The notes below the pieces were generated by a model, which did no database searches, was not told where the DNA came from, and saw only the letters and a list, made by a program, of their open reading frames with translations. The position numbers were made by a program, and so were the translations under genes. A DNA stretch of 64,000 nt from Streptomyces tubercidicus (GTDB lineage Bacteria > Actinomycetota > Actinomycetes > Streptomycetales > Streptomycetaceae): contig NZ_CP114205.1 of NCBI RefSeq assembly GCF_027497495.1, positions 5,208,001-5,272,000 of the forward strand. The letters run 5' to 3'. Positions within the stretch are counted from its first letter, which is position 1, and every line of letters begins with the position of its first letter. Shown here in pieces: positions 1-8,437 of the stretch.

Positions 1-106
1 CTTCCTCGTACTGACCGGGCTGACCCGCCCCGAGGAGGTCGACCGGCACCCGTTCCGGCCGTCCCGCGTGGTGGACTCGATCGCGGATCTGATCGATCTG
101 GTGTGA
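1..106 (+). CDS. C-terminal tail of a HAD-superfamily (HAD-IIA, NagD-like) phosphatase, partial
   Basis: Only the last 34 codons lie in the window; the frame starts at base 2 and ends with TGA at 104-106. The peptide contains LVLTGLTRPEEVDRHPF followed by a VVDSIADL-type ending. This matches the C-terminal end of NagD-like HAD-IIA sugar/nucleotide phosphatases, where a strand ending in LTG(V/L) is followed by a short variable segment and a final helix. No catalytic motif is visible because the body of the gene is outside the window, so the family call depends on this tail alone. About 270 bases with no supportable gene separate it from the next gene. Confidence 0.6.
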   Translation, partial: FLVLTGLTRPEEVDRHPFRPSRVVDSIADLIDLV

Positions 107-378
107 AGGGGCGGCGGGGCGCCGCGTGCGGCCCTGCCTGCTGTCTGCTGAGCGAGGCGTTCCTGCCCTGCCCGCTACGGCCTGTGGGCCGCCGGCCGGG
201 GCGCTTCGACGGCCCGGCCGAGCGCTGCGGCTCTGCCCGCTGACCGGCCCGCTCCGGGTCGTGGGCCGCTGCGACTGACCGCTGTGCGGCCCGTGGCACC
301 CGAACGGCGCAGCCTCGGACCGCACCGGATGCGGGCGGGCGCGCGTGGGCGGACCTTCGGAGTTATCGGAGGTTCACC

Positions 379-849
379 ATGCGCTCACGGCAACTTGCTC
401 TCTGTGCCGCGGTCGCGGCGTGCGCGGTGATGACAGCCCCCGCGTACGGCGGGGACGACCGCGCCACCGGAACCGCAGCGGTCCAGGCCGAGCCCGCTCC
501 CCGCGACGCGGTCCCCTTGCGGGGCACGGGCCACACCGCCGGGCGGGCCACCGTCCGAACCGCGCCCGTCCCCGACGCACCGCCGCTCACCGCCGGGACC
601 GCCGGGGCCACGCGACCCACCGCGGCCACCCAAGCCACGCAAGCAACCCGCCCCACCGCGGCCACCCAGGCCACCCGGGCCCTCCACCCCACCAAGGAAT
701 CCAGAGCCACGACGAGCCGCGAGCTGAGCAGTACCTCGGCCGTGGGCCTGGTGCTGGCCGGCGGCGCCATCCTGGTCATCGCGGGGCAGCTGCTCCGGCT
801 CCGGCTGAGACTGCGCCGCGAGCGGCGGGGCGACGCCGATGAGCGCTGA
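379..849 (+). CDS. Secreted, C-terminally membrane-anchored small protein
   Basis: The protein has 156 residues. The start is the ATG after GGAGGTTCACC, an ideal ribosome site. Residues 1-24 form a Sec signal peptide (MRSRQLALCAAVAACAVMTAPAYG, described here by its hydrophobic Ala/Val core and AYG cleavage end). The middle is Pro/Thr/Ala-rich with an imperfect PTAATQAT repeat around residues 82-105, typical of an extended wall-spanning stalk. A hydrophobic helix (about residues 121-138) is followed by an Arg-rich tail, so the C-terminus is membrane-anchored with positive charges inside. No LPXTG or LAXTG motif is seen before the helix. The stop overlaps the start of the sortase-like gene by 11 bases, so the two are translationally coupled and likely work together. 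The function is unknown. Confidence 0.8.
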   Translation: MRSRQLALCAAVAACAVMTAPAYGGDDRATGTAAVQAEPAPRDAVPLRGTGHTAGRATVRTAPVPDAPPLTAGTAGATRPTAATQATQATRPTAATQATRALHPTKESRATTSRELSSTSAVGLVLAGGAILVIAGQLLRLRLRLRRERRGDADER

Positions 850-1813
850 CGAGGAGGGCCGGGCGGGCGCGGTCGGGGTGACCGCCAGACCTGCCCTGGC
901 TGACCTGGGCGATGCCGGACCCGACGACCCGGGTGACGGCCTACCCGACCCAAACGACAGCGCATCCGACCCGGACGACAGCGCCCGCCGGACCCACCTC
1001 CGATACGGGCCCCACCCCCGATACGGACACCCCCCACGGCATGGAACCACCCACCGCCCCGCCCAACTCCTCACCGGCGTGGCCTGGGCGGTGCTGCTGC
1101 TGGGACTGTGGCTGTGGGGCCGCGATCTGGCGGACGGGGTGGCCGCACAGCTCGCCACGACCGGTGATGTCGCCGCCGCCGGGCGCCCGTTGGGCCGACC
1201 GGCACCCCCGCACGCGCACACGCCCCCGCCCCCGCACGCCCCGCTCCGGGCCGCCACCACCACACGGCCCGTCCGGATCACCCTCGACGCGCTCGGTGTA
1301 CGGGAGGCCGGAATCACCGGACGCGGCCTCAACGGGGACGGCGTCCTCACCCCGCCCCCGTACTCCTCCCCGCAGCCCGTCGGCTGGTACGCCGGAGGGC
1401 CGCAACCGGGCGAGGCGGGCGCGGCCCTGCTCGTGACCCGTGCCGACGTGGCCCACGGCCCGGACGCCCGGCGGACCGTCTTCCACCGCCTGACGCAACT
1501 CAAGCCCGGGGAACGGGTGGACATCCGGCGCGCCGACGGCAGCACCGCCCGCTTCACCATCGAGGACGTCCAGCTCTACGACCCCCACCGCTTCCACCCG
1601 CACACGGCCTACGCCGCCCACGCCCGGGGCCGCCCCGAACTCCGCCTGATCGCCGAGGACTCAGGCGACTCAGGCGACTCCGCCGACTCCGGAGGCTCAG
1701 GCGGCACCCGCGACGGCGTCCCCGGACGCCACGGCAGCAGCGCAGCCAACGTGCTCGTCATCTCGGCCTACTTGACGTCCTACCAGCAACCCCCGCACCC
1801 CGGGCCCGGCTGA
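839..1813 (+). CDS. Class F sortase-fold protein with altered catalytic residues (possible pseudo-sortase)
   Basis: The protein has 324 residues. An acidic, disordered N-terminus with His/Pro repeats (about 1-75) precedes a transmembrane helix (about 77-94), a Pro-rich linker, then a sortase domain from about residue 144. The domain order matches Streptomyces class F sortases: PVRITLDALGV, a PVGWYAGGPQPGEAG strand, VFHRLTQLKPGE, then PELRLI and NVLVISAYL. In canonical members the strand carries GHVD with the catalytic His and the later strand reads LRLITCGG with the catalytic Cys. Here they read VTRAD (about 199-203) and LRLIAEDSG (about 268-276), and an acidic Asp/Ser/Gly insertion follows. 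Both catalytic positions therefore appear lost. The gene is coupled to the upstream anchored protein. The fold call is firm, but enzymatic sortase activity is doubtful. Confidence 0.75.
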   Translation: MSADEEGRAGAVGVTARPALADLGDAGPDDPGDGLPDPNDSASDPDDSARRTHLRYGPHPRYGHPPRHGTTHRPAQLLTGVAWAVLLLGLWLWGRDLADGVAAQLATTGDVAAAGRPLGRPAPPHAHTPPPPHAPLRAATTTRPVRITLDALGVREAGITGRGLNGDGVLTPPPYSSPQPVGWYAGGPQPGEAGAALLVTRADVAHGPDARRTVFHRLTQLKPGERVDIRRADGSTARFTIEDVQLYDPHRFHPHTAYAAHARGRPELRLIAEDSGDSGDSADSGGSGGTRDGVPGRHGSSAANVLVISAYLTSYQQPPHPGPG

Positions 1814-2142
1814 GCCACCCCGGCTGAGCCACCCGGACGAGACGAACCGGCACCCGCTGCCGTAGCACCCGGCACACGCGGCAGCAGCACCACACCCAGC
1901 AGCACCGCACGCCAACCCGGCATCAGCCTGTGGATAATCCACGTGACCAGCCCCAACCAGCCCCGACCAGCCACGACGCGGGCCGCAGCCGCCGGACGGT
2001 ACGCCTCGGCGAACTCCCGCGGAACGGTTGATGCGCGGGCCGTCCACAGGCCGACCCGCGTACATCGGGGTGTGCCACGATGGACGCGGCCGGTGGTCCC
2101 CCGCCGACTGTGTTCCGTGTTCGTGCTCCGAGGGGGGAGTGG
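1814..2142. other. Intergenic region upstream of the GH6 gene
   Basis: This 329-base gap begins with a short repeat of GGCTGAGCCACCC directly after the sortase-like stop. It holds no reading frame with a convincing ribosome site. It presumably contains the promoter of the GH6 lipoprotein gene, but no clear -35/-10 pair is visible. Confidence 0.5.
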
Positions 2143-3219
2143 ATGAACGGCAATCTGCGACGGATGGCCGGTGCCGGGTCGCCGGGCGGGTCCCGCGACG
2201 GCCGGCGGCGCTCCGCGCCTGCCGGTGCGGCCTCGGCGAGGGCGGCGGTGGGAGCGCTGGCTCTGCTGCTGCTCGCCGGGTGCTCCGACAGCGACAGTGA
2301 CGGCAGCGTGCCGGACAGACCCGGCCAACGCCCCAAGGCCGTCGCGCCGTTCTGGGTGAACCCGGACAGCAAGGCGGCCCGTCAGATGTCCGCGTACGGC
2401 AAGGACGGCAAGTCCGGTGACGCCCGCCTGGTCAACAAGATCGCGGCGCAGCCGGTCGCCGAATGGATAGGCATCGACGACCCGGAAGGGGAGGCCCGGG
2501 GCTTCACCGAAGCAGCCGCGAAGGCCGACCGTGAGGCGCTGCTGGTGCTCTACAACATCCCGCACCGCGACTGCGGCAGCTACTCCAAGGGCGGCGCCGC
2601 CGACGGCAACGCGTACCGCGCCTGGCTGGACGGCGTGCTCAAGGGCATCGGCAACCGCGCCACCACCGTGATCCTGGAGCCCGACGCACTGCCGCACATC
2701 GAGGACAAGTGCACCCCGCAGCAGTTCCACGAGGAGCGCTACGCCCTGCTGACGGAGGCGGTCGGCAAGCTCAAGTCGCTGCCGCACACCAAGGTTTATC
2801 TGGACGCCGGCAACCCCCACTGGATCAGGGACCCGGGCCGGATGGTCGAACCGCTCAAGCGGGCCGGTATCGACCGTGCCGACGGCTTCGCGCTGAACAT
2901 CTCCAACTACCAGACCACCGCCGAGAACACGAAGTACGGCAAGAAGCTGTCCGCCATGGTCAACGGCAAGCCCTTCGTCATCGACACCAGCCGCAACGGC
3001 AACGGCCCGGCCCCCGGCGGCGACGACCCGGAGAACTGGTGCAACCCGCCCGGCCGGGCGCTGGGCAACCCGCCCACCACCAAGACCGGCGACCCCCAGA
3101 TAGCCGCCTATCTGTGGATCAAGCGCCCCGGCGAGTCGGACGGCACCTGCAAGGGCGGCCCCAAGGCCGGCACCTGGTGGCCCAAGTACGCCCTCGGCCT
3201 GGCCGAAGGCGCGAAGTAA
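2143..3219 (+). CDS. Glycoside hydrolase family 6 lipoprotein (beta-1,4-glucanase / CslZ-like)
   Basis: The protein has 358 residues from the ATG that follows GGGGGGAGTGG; upstream in-frame codons lack a ribosome site. It has an N-terminal basic region, a hydrophobic segment and a lipobox ending LLAGC (Cys 47), so it should be a membrane-anchored lipoprotein. The GH6 hallmarks occur in order: YNIPHRDCGSYSKGG (probable catalytic acid Asp), VILEPDALPHI, ALNISNYQTT, PFVIDTSRNGNG, ENWCNPPGRALGNPP and AAYLWIKRPGESDGTC. The family hydrolyses beta-1,4-glucan. The gene converges on glxA-cslA. In other streptomycetes a GH6 enzyme is encoded beside cslA-glxA and is thought to process the glycan made at hyphal tips, which is the most likely role here (inference from context). 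Confidence 0.88.
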   Translation: MNGNLRRMAGAGSPGGSRDGRRRSAPAGAASARAAVGALALLLLAGCSDSDSDGSVPDRPGQRPKAVAPFWVNPDSKAARQMSAYGKDGKSGDARLVNKIAAQPVAEWIGIDDPEGEARGFTEAAAKADREALLVLYNIPHRDCGSYSKGGAADGNAYRAWLDGVLKGIGNRATTVILEPDALPHIEDKCTPQQFHEERYALLTEAVGKLKSLPHTKVYLDAGNPHWIRDPGRMVEPLKRAGIDRADGFALNISNYQTTAENTKYGKKLSAMVNGKPFVIDTSRNGNGPAPGGDDPENWCNPPGRALGNPPTTKTGDPQIAAYLWIKRPGESDGTCKGGPKAGTWWPKYALGLAEGAK

Positions 3220-3252
3220 CCACCGCGTTCAACCGCACCGACCCCACGGCAA

Positions 3253-3287
3253 GGGCCCGGTGGAATGCATACCCATCCACCGGGCCC
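3253..3287. terminator. Bidirectional hairpin terminator between GH6 gene and glxA
   Basis: A perfect 12-bp stem (GGGCCCGGTGGA with its complement TCCACCGGGCCC) and an 11-base loop lie between two convergent stops, 33 bases after the GH6 stop and 21 bases after the glxA stop. There is no T-tract, as is usual for Streptomyces terminators. Confidence 0.8.
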
Positions 3288-3308
3288 GACGCGGTCATGC
3301 GTGCCGCT

Positions 3309-5261
3309 CTACTTCTGCTCGGGAGCGACCTTCACCCACACCGCCTTCGACGGAGTCCCCTCCCCGTCCACCGCGTTGAGCATGTACCAGCCGGGCGGCA
3401 CCAGCGAGGGGTCCTTGGGCAGGGTGACCGTCACCCCCTTGCCGTCCTTCGCCGCCGTGAAGTCCAGTGCGATGGAGCGCTGTTCGATGTTGGTGACATG
3501 GGTGAACGAGCCGGGGCGCATCAGCCGCATCTTCTTGATGGCGGAAGCGTGCGGGGCGCCGAAGGTCGCGCGGTCGCCGAGCGAGAGCGTGCCCGTCTTC
3601 CCGCCCGTCAGCTCCGGACGCGACTTCCGGTAGAGGTACGGCGGGGTGTAGAGGTCGATCTGCTGCTGGAAGACGCCCGGCTTGGTGTTGTCCTTGTCGG
3701 CGAACAGGGAGTCGGAGCCGAAGGTCATCACCCGGCCGTCGGGCAGCAGCAGCGCACCGGAGTGGTAGTTGCGGCCCACCAGCGGATCGGCCACCTGCCG
3801 GGCGGTGTTGGCGGCCGGGTCGTACAGCTCCGCCTTGAGCACGTTGGAGGCGCCGCGCCCCCGGTAGTCACCGGAGCCGTTGGTGGTCAGCACGGTGTCG
3901 TCCGGCATGATCACGCTGCTGGGGTAGCGGGCCTTCGCATACAGCGGCGGACCGTCCTTGAAGCGCGGCGACGGTGCGTGCAGATCCACGATCCGGGTCT
4001 TGGCGGTGGCCCTCGGGTCCTCGCCGACGCCGCCTCCGCCCAGCACCATGTACCGCTGCTCCTGGGCCGGCGGAAGCAGCACCGACATCGAGGTCTCCAG
4101 GATGTCCGGGTCGCTCATCCCGGGGATGACCTGGAACTTATTGGTCTTCAGGTCCCAGACGCCGGGCTTGCGGCCGATGTTGTCCGGGCCGTATCCGGCG
4201 TTGGAGCCGGTGTAGAAGATCCGGTTCTGGTCGGTGAGGAAGAGCGCCGGGTAGGTCGGGAAGAAGCGCCGCTTGGGCAGGTAGTGCCACTTCTTCGTCT
4301 TCGGGTCGTAGATCTCCTGCTTGCCGGGGACCACCTGCCCGATCTCGTCCAGCCCGGAGACGGACAGGACCTTGCCGTCCTGCAGCGAGGTGAGCGTCGG
4401 GTACCAGCGGGCCTCGTTCATCGGGTCGACGGGCACATAGCGCTCGGCCACCGGGTCGAACTCGAAGCTGTCCTTGATCCCCTGGAAGTCCTTCTTGTCG
4501 AAGGACAGCTTCTGCGCGATGCCGTAGAAGTTACGGGCATCCGCGCCGGTCAGGCCGTGGATGCGGTAGTTGTCCTGGGTGCCCGTGGAGTGCGACCGGC
4601 CGTCCTTGAGGGCCTCGACATAGACCCGGGCCTCGCTGTGCACGACCCGGACCTTGCCGGTCGCCCGGTCGGTGACCTTCTTCGCCCGGGGCACCACAAC
4701 CGGGTCCTTGGCGGCGAAGGTCTTGCCGTTCTCCTTGCCGGTGAAGAGCGTGCCGGCCGGGAAGGTCTTCGGGCCGTCCGGGTTCTCGTTGTAGACGATC
4801 ATGAGGCCGCCGGCCTTCTTCACATCACCGTTCAGCTTCTCGTAGCGCTGGGTGCCGCCGGCCACCAGGAGCTTGCCGTCCGGGAGCTGGGTGTGCCCGG
4901 AGCAGAAGAGGTCCTTGGGGGTGGGGATGTTCTTGAAGGTGTTCTTCTCGGGATCCCACAGCACCGTACGGAACGACTTGGCCTTGAAGTTCGCCGCGTT
5001 GTTGCCGGAGCCCGCGACCAGCAGCACCTTCCCGGTGTGTAGCAGGGCCGCGTGGATGGTGTTGATGCGGTACTTCTGTGGGACGTTGAGGACATCCCAG
5101 TGGCCGTTGGCCGCCTTGTACTCGGGCTTGTTGATCACGTACTGGTGGTACTGCTTCGAGGCGAAGCCATAGAGAGCCGGCCCGTTCATCCCGGCCAGCG
5201 CGAGCACCACCGCCGTTGCTATCGCCACTCTGCGGGTGCGACGGCTCGGACGGTACTTCAT
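3309..5261 (-). CDS. glxA: Radical copper oxidase GlxA (galactose/glyoxal-oxidase-like)
   Basis: The protein has 650 residues. An N-terminal signal-anchor (about 10-30, after a KYRPSRRTRR basic head) places the enzyme outside the membrane. A seven-bladed kelch-type propeller is followed by a C-terminal DUF1929-type beta-sandwich. The motifs expected of the mono-copper radical site are present: the Cys in DLFCSGHTQLPDGKLLVAGG that cross-links to Tyr, the Tyr in NEARWYPTLTSLQDGKVL, the Tyr-His pair in GRNYHSGALLLPDGRV, and the second His ligand in GSFTHVTNIEQRS. The family oxidises a primary alcohol or aldehyde and releases hydrogen peroxide. In streptomycetes GlxA works with CslA in depositing an apical glycan needed for morphology. 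The ATG overlaps the cslA stop by 4 bases (ATGA), so both come from one transcript. Confidence 0.95.
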   Translation of the reverse strand: MKYRPSRRTRRVAIATAVVLALAGMNGPALYGFASKQYHQYVINKPEYKAANGHWDVLNVPQKYRINTIHAALLHTGKVLLVAGSGNNAANFKAKSFRTVLWDPEKNTFKNIPTPKDLFCSGHTQLPDGKLLVAGGTQRYEKLNGDVKKAGGLMIVYNENPDGPKTFPAGTLFTGKENGKTFAAKDPVVVPRAKKVTDRATGKVRVVHSEARVYVEALKDGRSHSTGTQDNYRIHGLTGADARNFYGIAQKLSFDKKDFQGIKDSFEFDPVAERYVPVDPMNEARWYPTLTSLQDGKVLSVSGLDEIGQVVPGKQEIYDPKTKKWHYLPKRRFFPTYPALFLTDQNRIFYTGSNAGYGPDNIGRKPGVWDLKTNKFQVIPGMSDPDILETSMSVLLPPAQEQRYMVLGGGGVGEDPRATAKTRIVDLHAPSPRFKDGPPLYAKARYPSSVIMPDDTVLTTNGSGDYRGRGASNVLKAELYDPAANTARQVADPLVGRNYHSGALLLPDGRVMTFGSDSLFADKDNTKPGVFQQQIDLYTPPYLYRKSRPELTGGKTGTLSLGDRATFGAPHASAIKKMRLMRPGSFTHVTNIEQRSIALDFTAAKDGKGVTVTLPKDPSLVPPGWYMLNAVDGEGTPSKAVWVKVAPEQK

Positions 5262-7225
5262 GTGTGACGTCCCCCAAGGGCGATCTGCATGGTCTGTTCA
5301 GAGGTGGCGGCCGGGTCGGCGGCCCGTCCGGCGGTGTGTCCGGTGGCCGGCGCGGTGGTTTCGTCAGCGGCCGGCGCGGGAGCATCCCCGCCGTCGGACG
5401 CTTCCGGCGGACTCCCGCCGTCGCCCGCACTCCGCTTCCGCTTCTCATCCCGTACGGTCCGCTGCCAGGCGAAGATCGGTGCGGCGGTGATCAGCATCGC
5501 GAGGATGGCCCAGATGACCATCGCCGGATGGCTGTGCCCGAGCACGAACGAGGCGATCAGCGAGCCCCCGAAGACGAGCAGGAAGAACAGATGCACCCGG
5601 AAGGTCCCGAACAGCGTGTCCGGGCTGGAGGAATCGCCCTTCGGCGTGACCACGAACTTGCTCTTGCGGCGCAGTGCCGCATCGAACAGCGACCGGGCGT
5701 AAATCGGCGCGGACAGCGCGGACATCACCATGCCGGCGACGCCGCCGGAGCCCTCCGGCTCGTGCGGGGAGACATTGTGCCGCCGGTTCCAGATGTACAG
5801 GCCGATCTGCAGCGCCGAGGCGTTGCCGTACAGCATCATCCACACCGCCGGATCGATTTCCACACCGGAGGCGCCGAGACCCAGGAACAGCGCACAACTC
5901 AGCGCCGCCAGAATCCAGTTGAGCGCCGACATCGGGTAGAAGATCACCATCATGGTGTAGTTCACCAGTCGGCCGAACGGCAGGGAGAACGGTGCCTTCC
6001 AGAACTGCTTGAGAATCGTCTCGTACGTCCCGCGTGACCAGCGCAGCTGCTGGGTGAAGAAGTCCGTCCAAGCCGTGGGTCCTTCACCGACCGCGAGCAC
6101 ATCCGGGGTGTAGACCGAGCGCCACTTCTTCCCGGTCTGTGGATTGCGGTGCCGGTGTATTTCGAACCCGGTCGCCATGTCCTCGGTGATCGAGTCGTAC
6201 AGCCCGCCGATCTGCTTGAGCGCGCTGATGCGTACGGCGTTGGAGGTGCCGACGAACATCGGCGCGCCGTAGCGGTTGCCCGCCCGCTGGATCAGTGCGT
6301 GGAAGAGGAACTGCTGCGACTCGGCGGCCTTGGTGACGAAGGTGTCGTAATTGCCGTACACCTGGGGGCCGATGACGAAGCCCACGTCCGGGTCGCGGAA
6401 GAAGCCCAGCATCCGCTCCAGGTAGTTGGGCAGCGGGACATGGTCGGTGTCGACGGAGGCGAAGTAGTCGTAGTCGTCGCCGTGCGCCGCCAGCCAGGCG
6501 TTGTAGTTGCCGTGCTTGGTCTTGGCGCGGTGCGGCCCCTTGGGCCGGTTCCACTCCGGGATGCCCTTACGGGAGAAGTGGTGCACGCCCAGCCGCCGGC
6601 AGACCTCTTTGACCTCGGGGTCGTCGCCCTCGTCCAGCAGCCATATGTGCAGCAGCCCCCGGTGACGTATCTTGACCGCCGCCTCCAGCGTCTTCGTCAC
6701 CATGGCAAGGGGTTCCTTGCCCGGCACGAAGGACGTGAGGAAGGCGACCCGGGTGCCGCTCTCGGGTATGACCGGGACGGGGTCGCGGGCGACCAGGGTG
6801 GCATGCGCGTTGGACAGCACATTCATGCACCGGAAGAACTCGATCAGCCCGATCGCGACCAGCATGACGACGTCCAGCACCGGCAGGAAGTCGTAGGCGG
6901 GGTAGTCGCGTTCGGTCCAGTGATTCGGCTGCATCAGCCAGATCAGCAGCCCGAACGAGAGCAGCGGCGCGGCACCGAGCAGCAGGGCGGCCCGGATACG
7001 GTGCGGCTCGTCGGCGAGCAGCGAGCGGTAGCGGACCTTGTAGGGCTTGTCCGGGTCGGGCTGGGTGAGCGGCCCGGCCAGTCTGCTGTAGTGCTCGTAG
7101 TCGTAGCGCGGCAGCGGCTTGCGCTGGGTGCGCCGCTGCCAGTGCTGACGTGGCACACGCAGGCGCGCGGTGGCGGACGAATCGTACGAGTGCTGCGGCC
7201 GGGCACCCTCAGGTGGCGACGTCAT
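5258..7225 (-). CDS. cslA: Cellulose-synthase-like glycosyltransferase CslA (GT2)
   Basis: The protein has 655 residues. I chose the ATG at 7225, preceded by GGGGGGATGG, over the far upstream in-frame codons. Two N-terminal transmembrane helices (about 75-95 and 115-135) precede a cytosolic GT2 domain. The processive synthase signature is intact: a DDG-like loop (LLDEGDDPEVKE), the DXD motif in ASVDTDHVP, the TED motif in DSITEDMATG and QXXRW as TQQLRWSRG. Several further helices follow in the C-terminal half, then an acidic, Pro/Ala-rich tail. It polymerises a beta-linked glucan-type glycan at the hyphal tip. It is the first gene of the cslA-glxA operon, with a long untranslated gap upstream. 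Confidence 0.95.
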   Translation of the reverse strand: MTSPPEGARPQHSYDSSATARLRVPRQHWQRRTQRKPLPRYDYEHYSRLAGPLTQPDPDKPYKVRYRSLLADEPHRIRAALLLGAAPLLSFGLLIWLMQPNHWTERDYPAYDFLPVLDVVMLVAIGLIEFFRCMNVLSNAHATLVARDPVPVIPESGTRVAFLTSFVPGKEPLAMVTKTLEAAVKIRHRGLLHIWLLDEGDDPEVKEVCRRLGVHHFSRKGIPEWNRPKGPHRAKTKHGNYNAWLAAHGDDYDYFASVDTDHVPLPNYLERMLGFFRDPDVGFVIGPQVYGNYDTFVTKAAESQQFLFHALIQRAGNRYGAPMFVGTSNAVRISALKQIGGLYDSITEDMATGFEIHRHRNPQTGKKWRSVYTPDVLAVGEGPTAWTDFFTQQLRWSRGTYETILKQFWKAPFSLPFGRLVNYTMMVIFYPMSALNWILAALSCALFLGLGASGVEIDPAVWMMLYGNASALQIGLYIWNRRHNVSPHEPEGSGGVAGMVMSALSAPIYARSLFDAALRRKSKFVVTPKGDSSSPDTLFGTFRVHLFFLLVFGGSLIASFVLGHSHPAMVIWAILAMLITAAPIFAWQRTVRDEKRKRSAGDGGSPPEASDGGDAPAPAADETTAPATGHTAGRAADPAATSEQTMQIALGGRHT

Positions 7226-8324
7226 GAGTCCATCCCCCCGCACGCAACTGGCGGCGTGCCGTGTACTGATAGCCCGATTTCCCGGTCCCCTCGACCGACT
7301 CGGGCTCACTGGTCTCGGCCGTCCGCACCGTGCGACGGTGACGGCCATGTTCCGGTGGTGTGAGGAACGCCCCGTAATCCTGCCAAGCAGCGGGGTCCCC
7401 GCGTTCACATCACGCCAACCGGCGTATCCCATTCTTCCTACTCCTGGGAACCCCGCCGCATTTCGGCCGAGTTCCCAGGTCAGAGTGCCGAACAGCCCTC
7501 CCGATTGCAAGGCTGCCCACATGGTGGGGCGCCAAGAAGAGGCAATTTCCGGACGCCATATGGCGTCGCGGGCACCTCTTTGACCTGGAACGACAGCCCA
7601 TATCCGGCTTGTTGAGGGTTGCCGATCCGATAGCTGAAATAACATGCTCTATGAGCGTAGAGTTACCTCGCCCGGCAAAGGAAACGCCCCTCGTTCGCAA
7701 ACTCCGTCAGCAACTGGCAATGCAATAAGGAGAGTCGAAGGTTTTGGGCACGCGGGCCGCGACCAATTGCGCATCGAAGCAGCGCGGCCGAACGAACCGT
7801 CCCGAACCCTCAGGCTGCCGCGTACGATTTGGAACAGTTCTGAAGGAATTCACCCGCAAAACCGGGGATGAGTGCATCCGCAACGAATTCGTTACGAACC
7901 GCCGAATCCACGTAAGTGACCTGCGAGTACCGCAAATTGGCTGAACGTCAGGCCCGGTCGGCGGGAGTGGGTCATCGTCACCTCGACGCCCTGGGCCGGT
8001 CGGTGACGCCGTTTCAGTCCCGGCCGGTCGATCCGTCGATCCGCCTGGCGTGCGCACCGTGGCTTCTCGCGGAGGCGGAGGCGGAGGCGGGGCGGCTGGG
8101 TGGCGCGCCTCGGCGGCGTGGAGGCACGGCCCCGCACAAACGTTCCCTCTCGCCCGCCGGTGGCTGATGACTGGGGGCGGAGGTCGATGGCCCGATGGCC
8201 GACGCCGGGCCCGACCGTCCATACGGGGGAGGGGGCTGCTCCTCCCGGGCGACCGCCACCCGCGTGTCCCTGGCGCTGGCGGGTGATCAGCTGTCTGTCC
8301 CGCGTCGCGTCGGCCGCGCATACG
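7226..8324. other. 1.1-kb intergenic region upstream of cslA, AT-richer than its surroundings
   Basis: No long reading frame with Streptomyces codon bias lies here. The sequence from about 7420 to 7940 is visibly richer in A and T than the coding regions, and includes ataacatgctctatg near 7640 and a run with AAGGAG near 7728. It must hold the cslA promoter and the downstream flank of tRNA-Lys copy 1. The rest (7950-8320) returns to very high GC with no supportable gene. A small open frame inside it is listed separately. Confidence 0.6.
7744..7944 (+). CDS. Candidate small protein of 66 residues, uncertain
   Basis: A TTG codon at 7744 is preceded by AAGGAGAG about 10 bases upstream, and the frame runs to a TGA at 7942-7944. 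The product is basic and hydrophilic (MGTRAATNCASKQRGRTNRP at the start) with two Cys and no signal peptide or membrane helix. Third-position GC is only moderate, well below that of neighbouring genes, which argues against a long-established coding region. It could be a recently acquired or decaying gene, or chance. I do not recognise the sequence. Confidence 0.25.
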   Translation: MGTRAATNCASKQRGRTNRPEPSGCRVRFGTVLKEFTRKTGDECIRNEFVTNRRIHVSDLRVPQIG

Positions 8325-8357
8325 ACTGAGGCCCCTCGCTCGGCGAGGGGCCTCAGT
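8325..8357 (-). terminator. Terminator of tRNA-Lys copy 1
   Basis: A perfect 14-bp stem (ACTGAGGCCCCTCG and its complement) with a 5-base loop lies 6 bases beyond the tRNA 3' end on the minus strand. Confidence 0.85.
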
Positions 8358-8363
8358 GTGTCG

Positions 8364-8437
8364 TGCGCCGCCAGGGACTCGAACCCCGGACCCGCTGATT
8401 AAGAGTCAGCTGCTCTAACCAACTGAGCTAGCGGCGC
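8364..8437 (-). tRNA. tRNA-Lys (anticodon CTT), copy 1
   Basis: The 74-base cloverleaf reads on the minus strand: a 7-bp acceptor stem GCGCCGC/GCGGCGC, a D arm with GCTC/GAGC, an anticodon stem GCTGA/TCAGC with loop CTCTTAA (anticodon CTT), a TTCGAGT loop and discriminator A. The CCA end is not encoded. The sequence is identical to the copies at 10907 and 25135. Upstream, the sequence just before the mature 5' end contains a GTCAGC leader and a TGTAAAG-like -10. Confidence 0.97.

Noticed and set aside
2246..2260. CebR-like TGGGAGCGCT near the start of the GH6 gene
   Set aside because: It covers the signal-peptide codons GALAL and only half of the TGGGAGCGCTCCCA palindrome is present. Coincidence from Ala/Leu codons is more likely.
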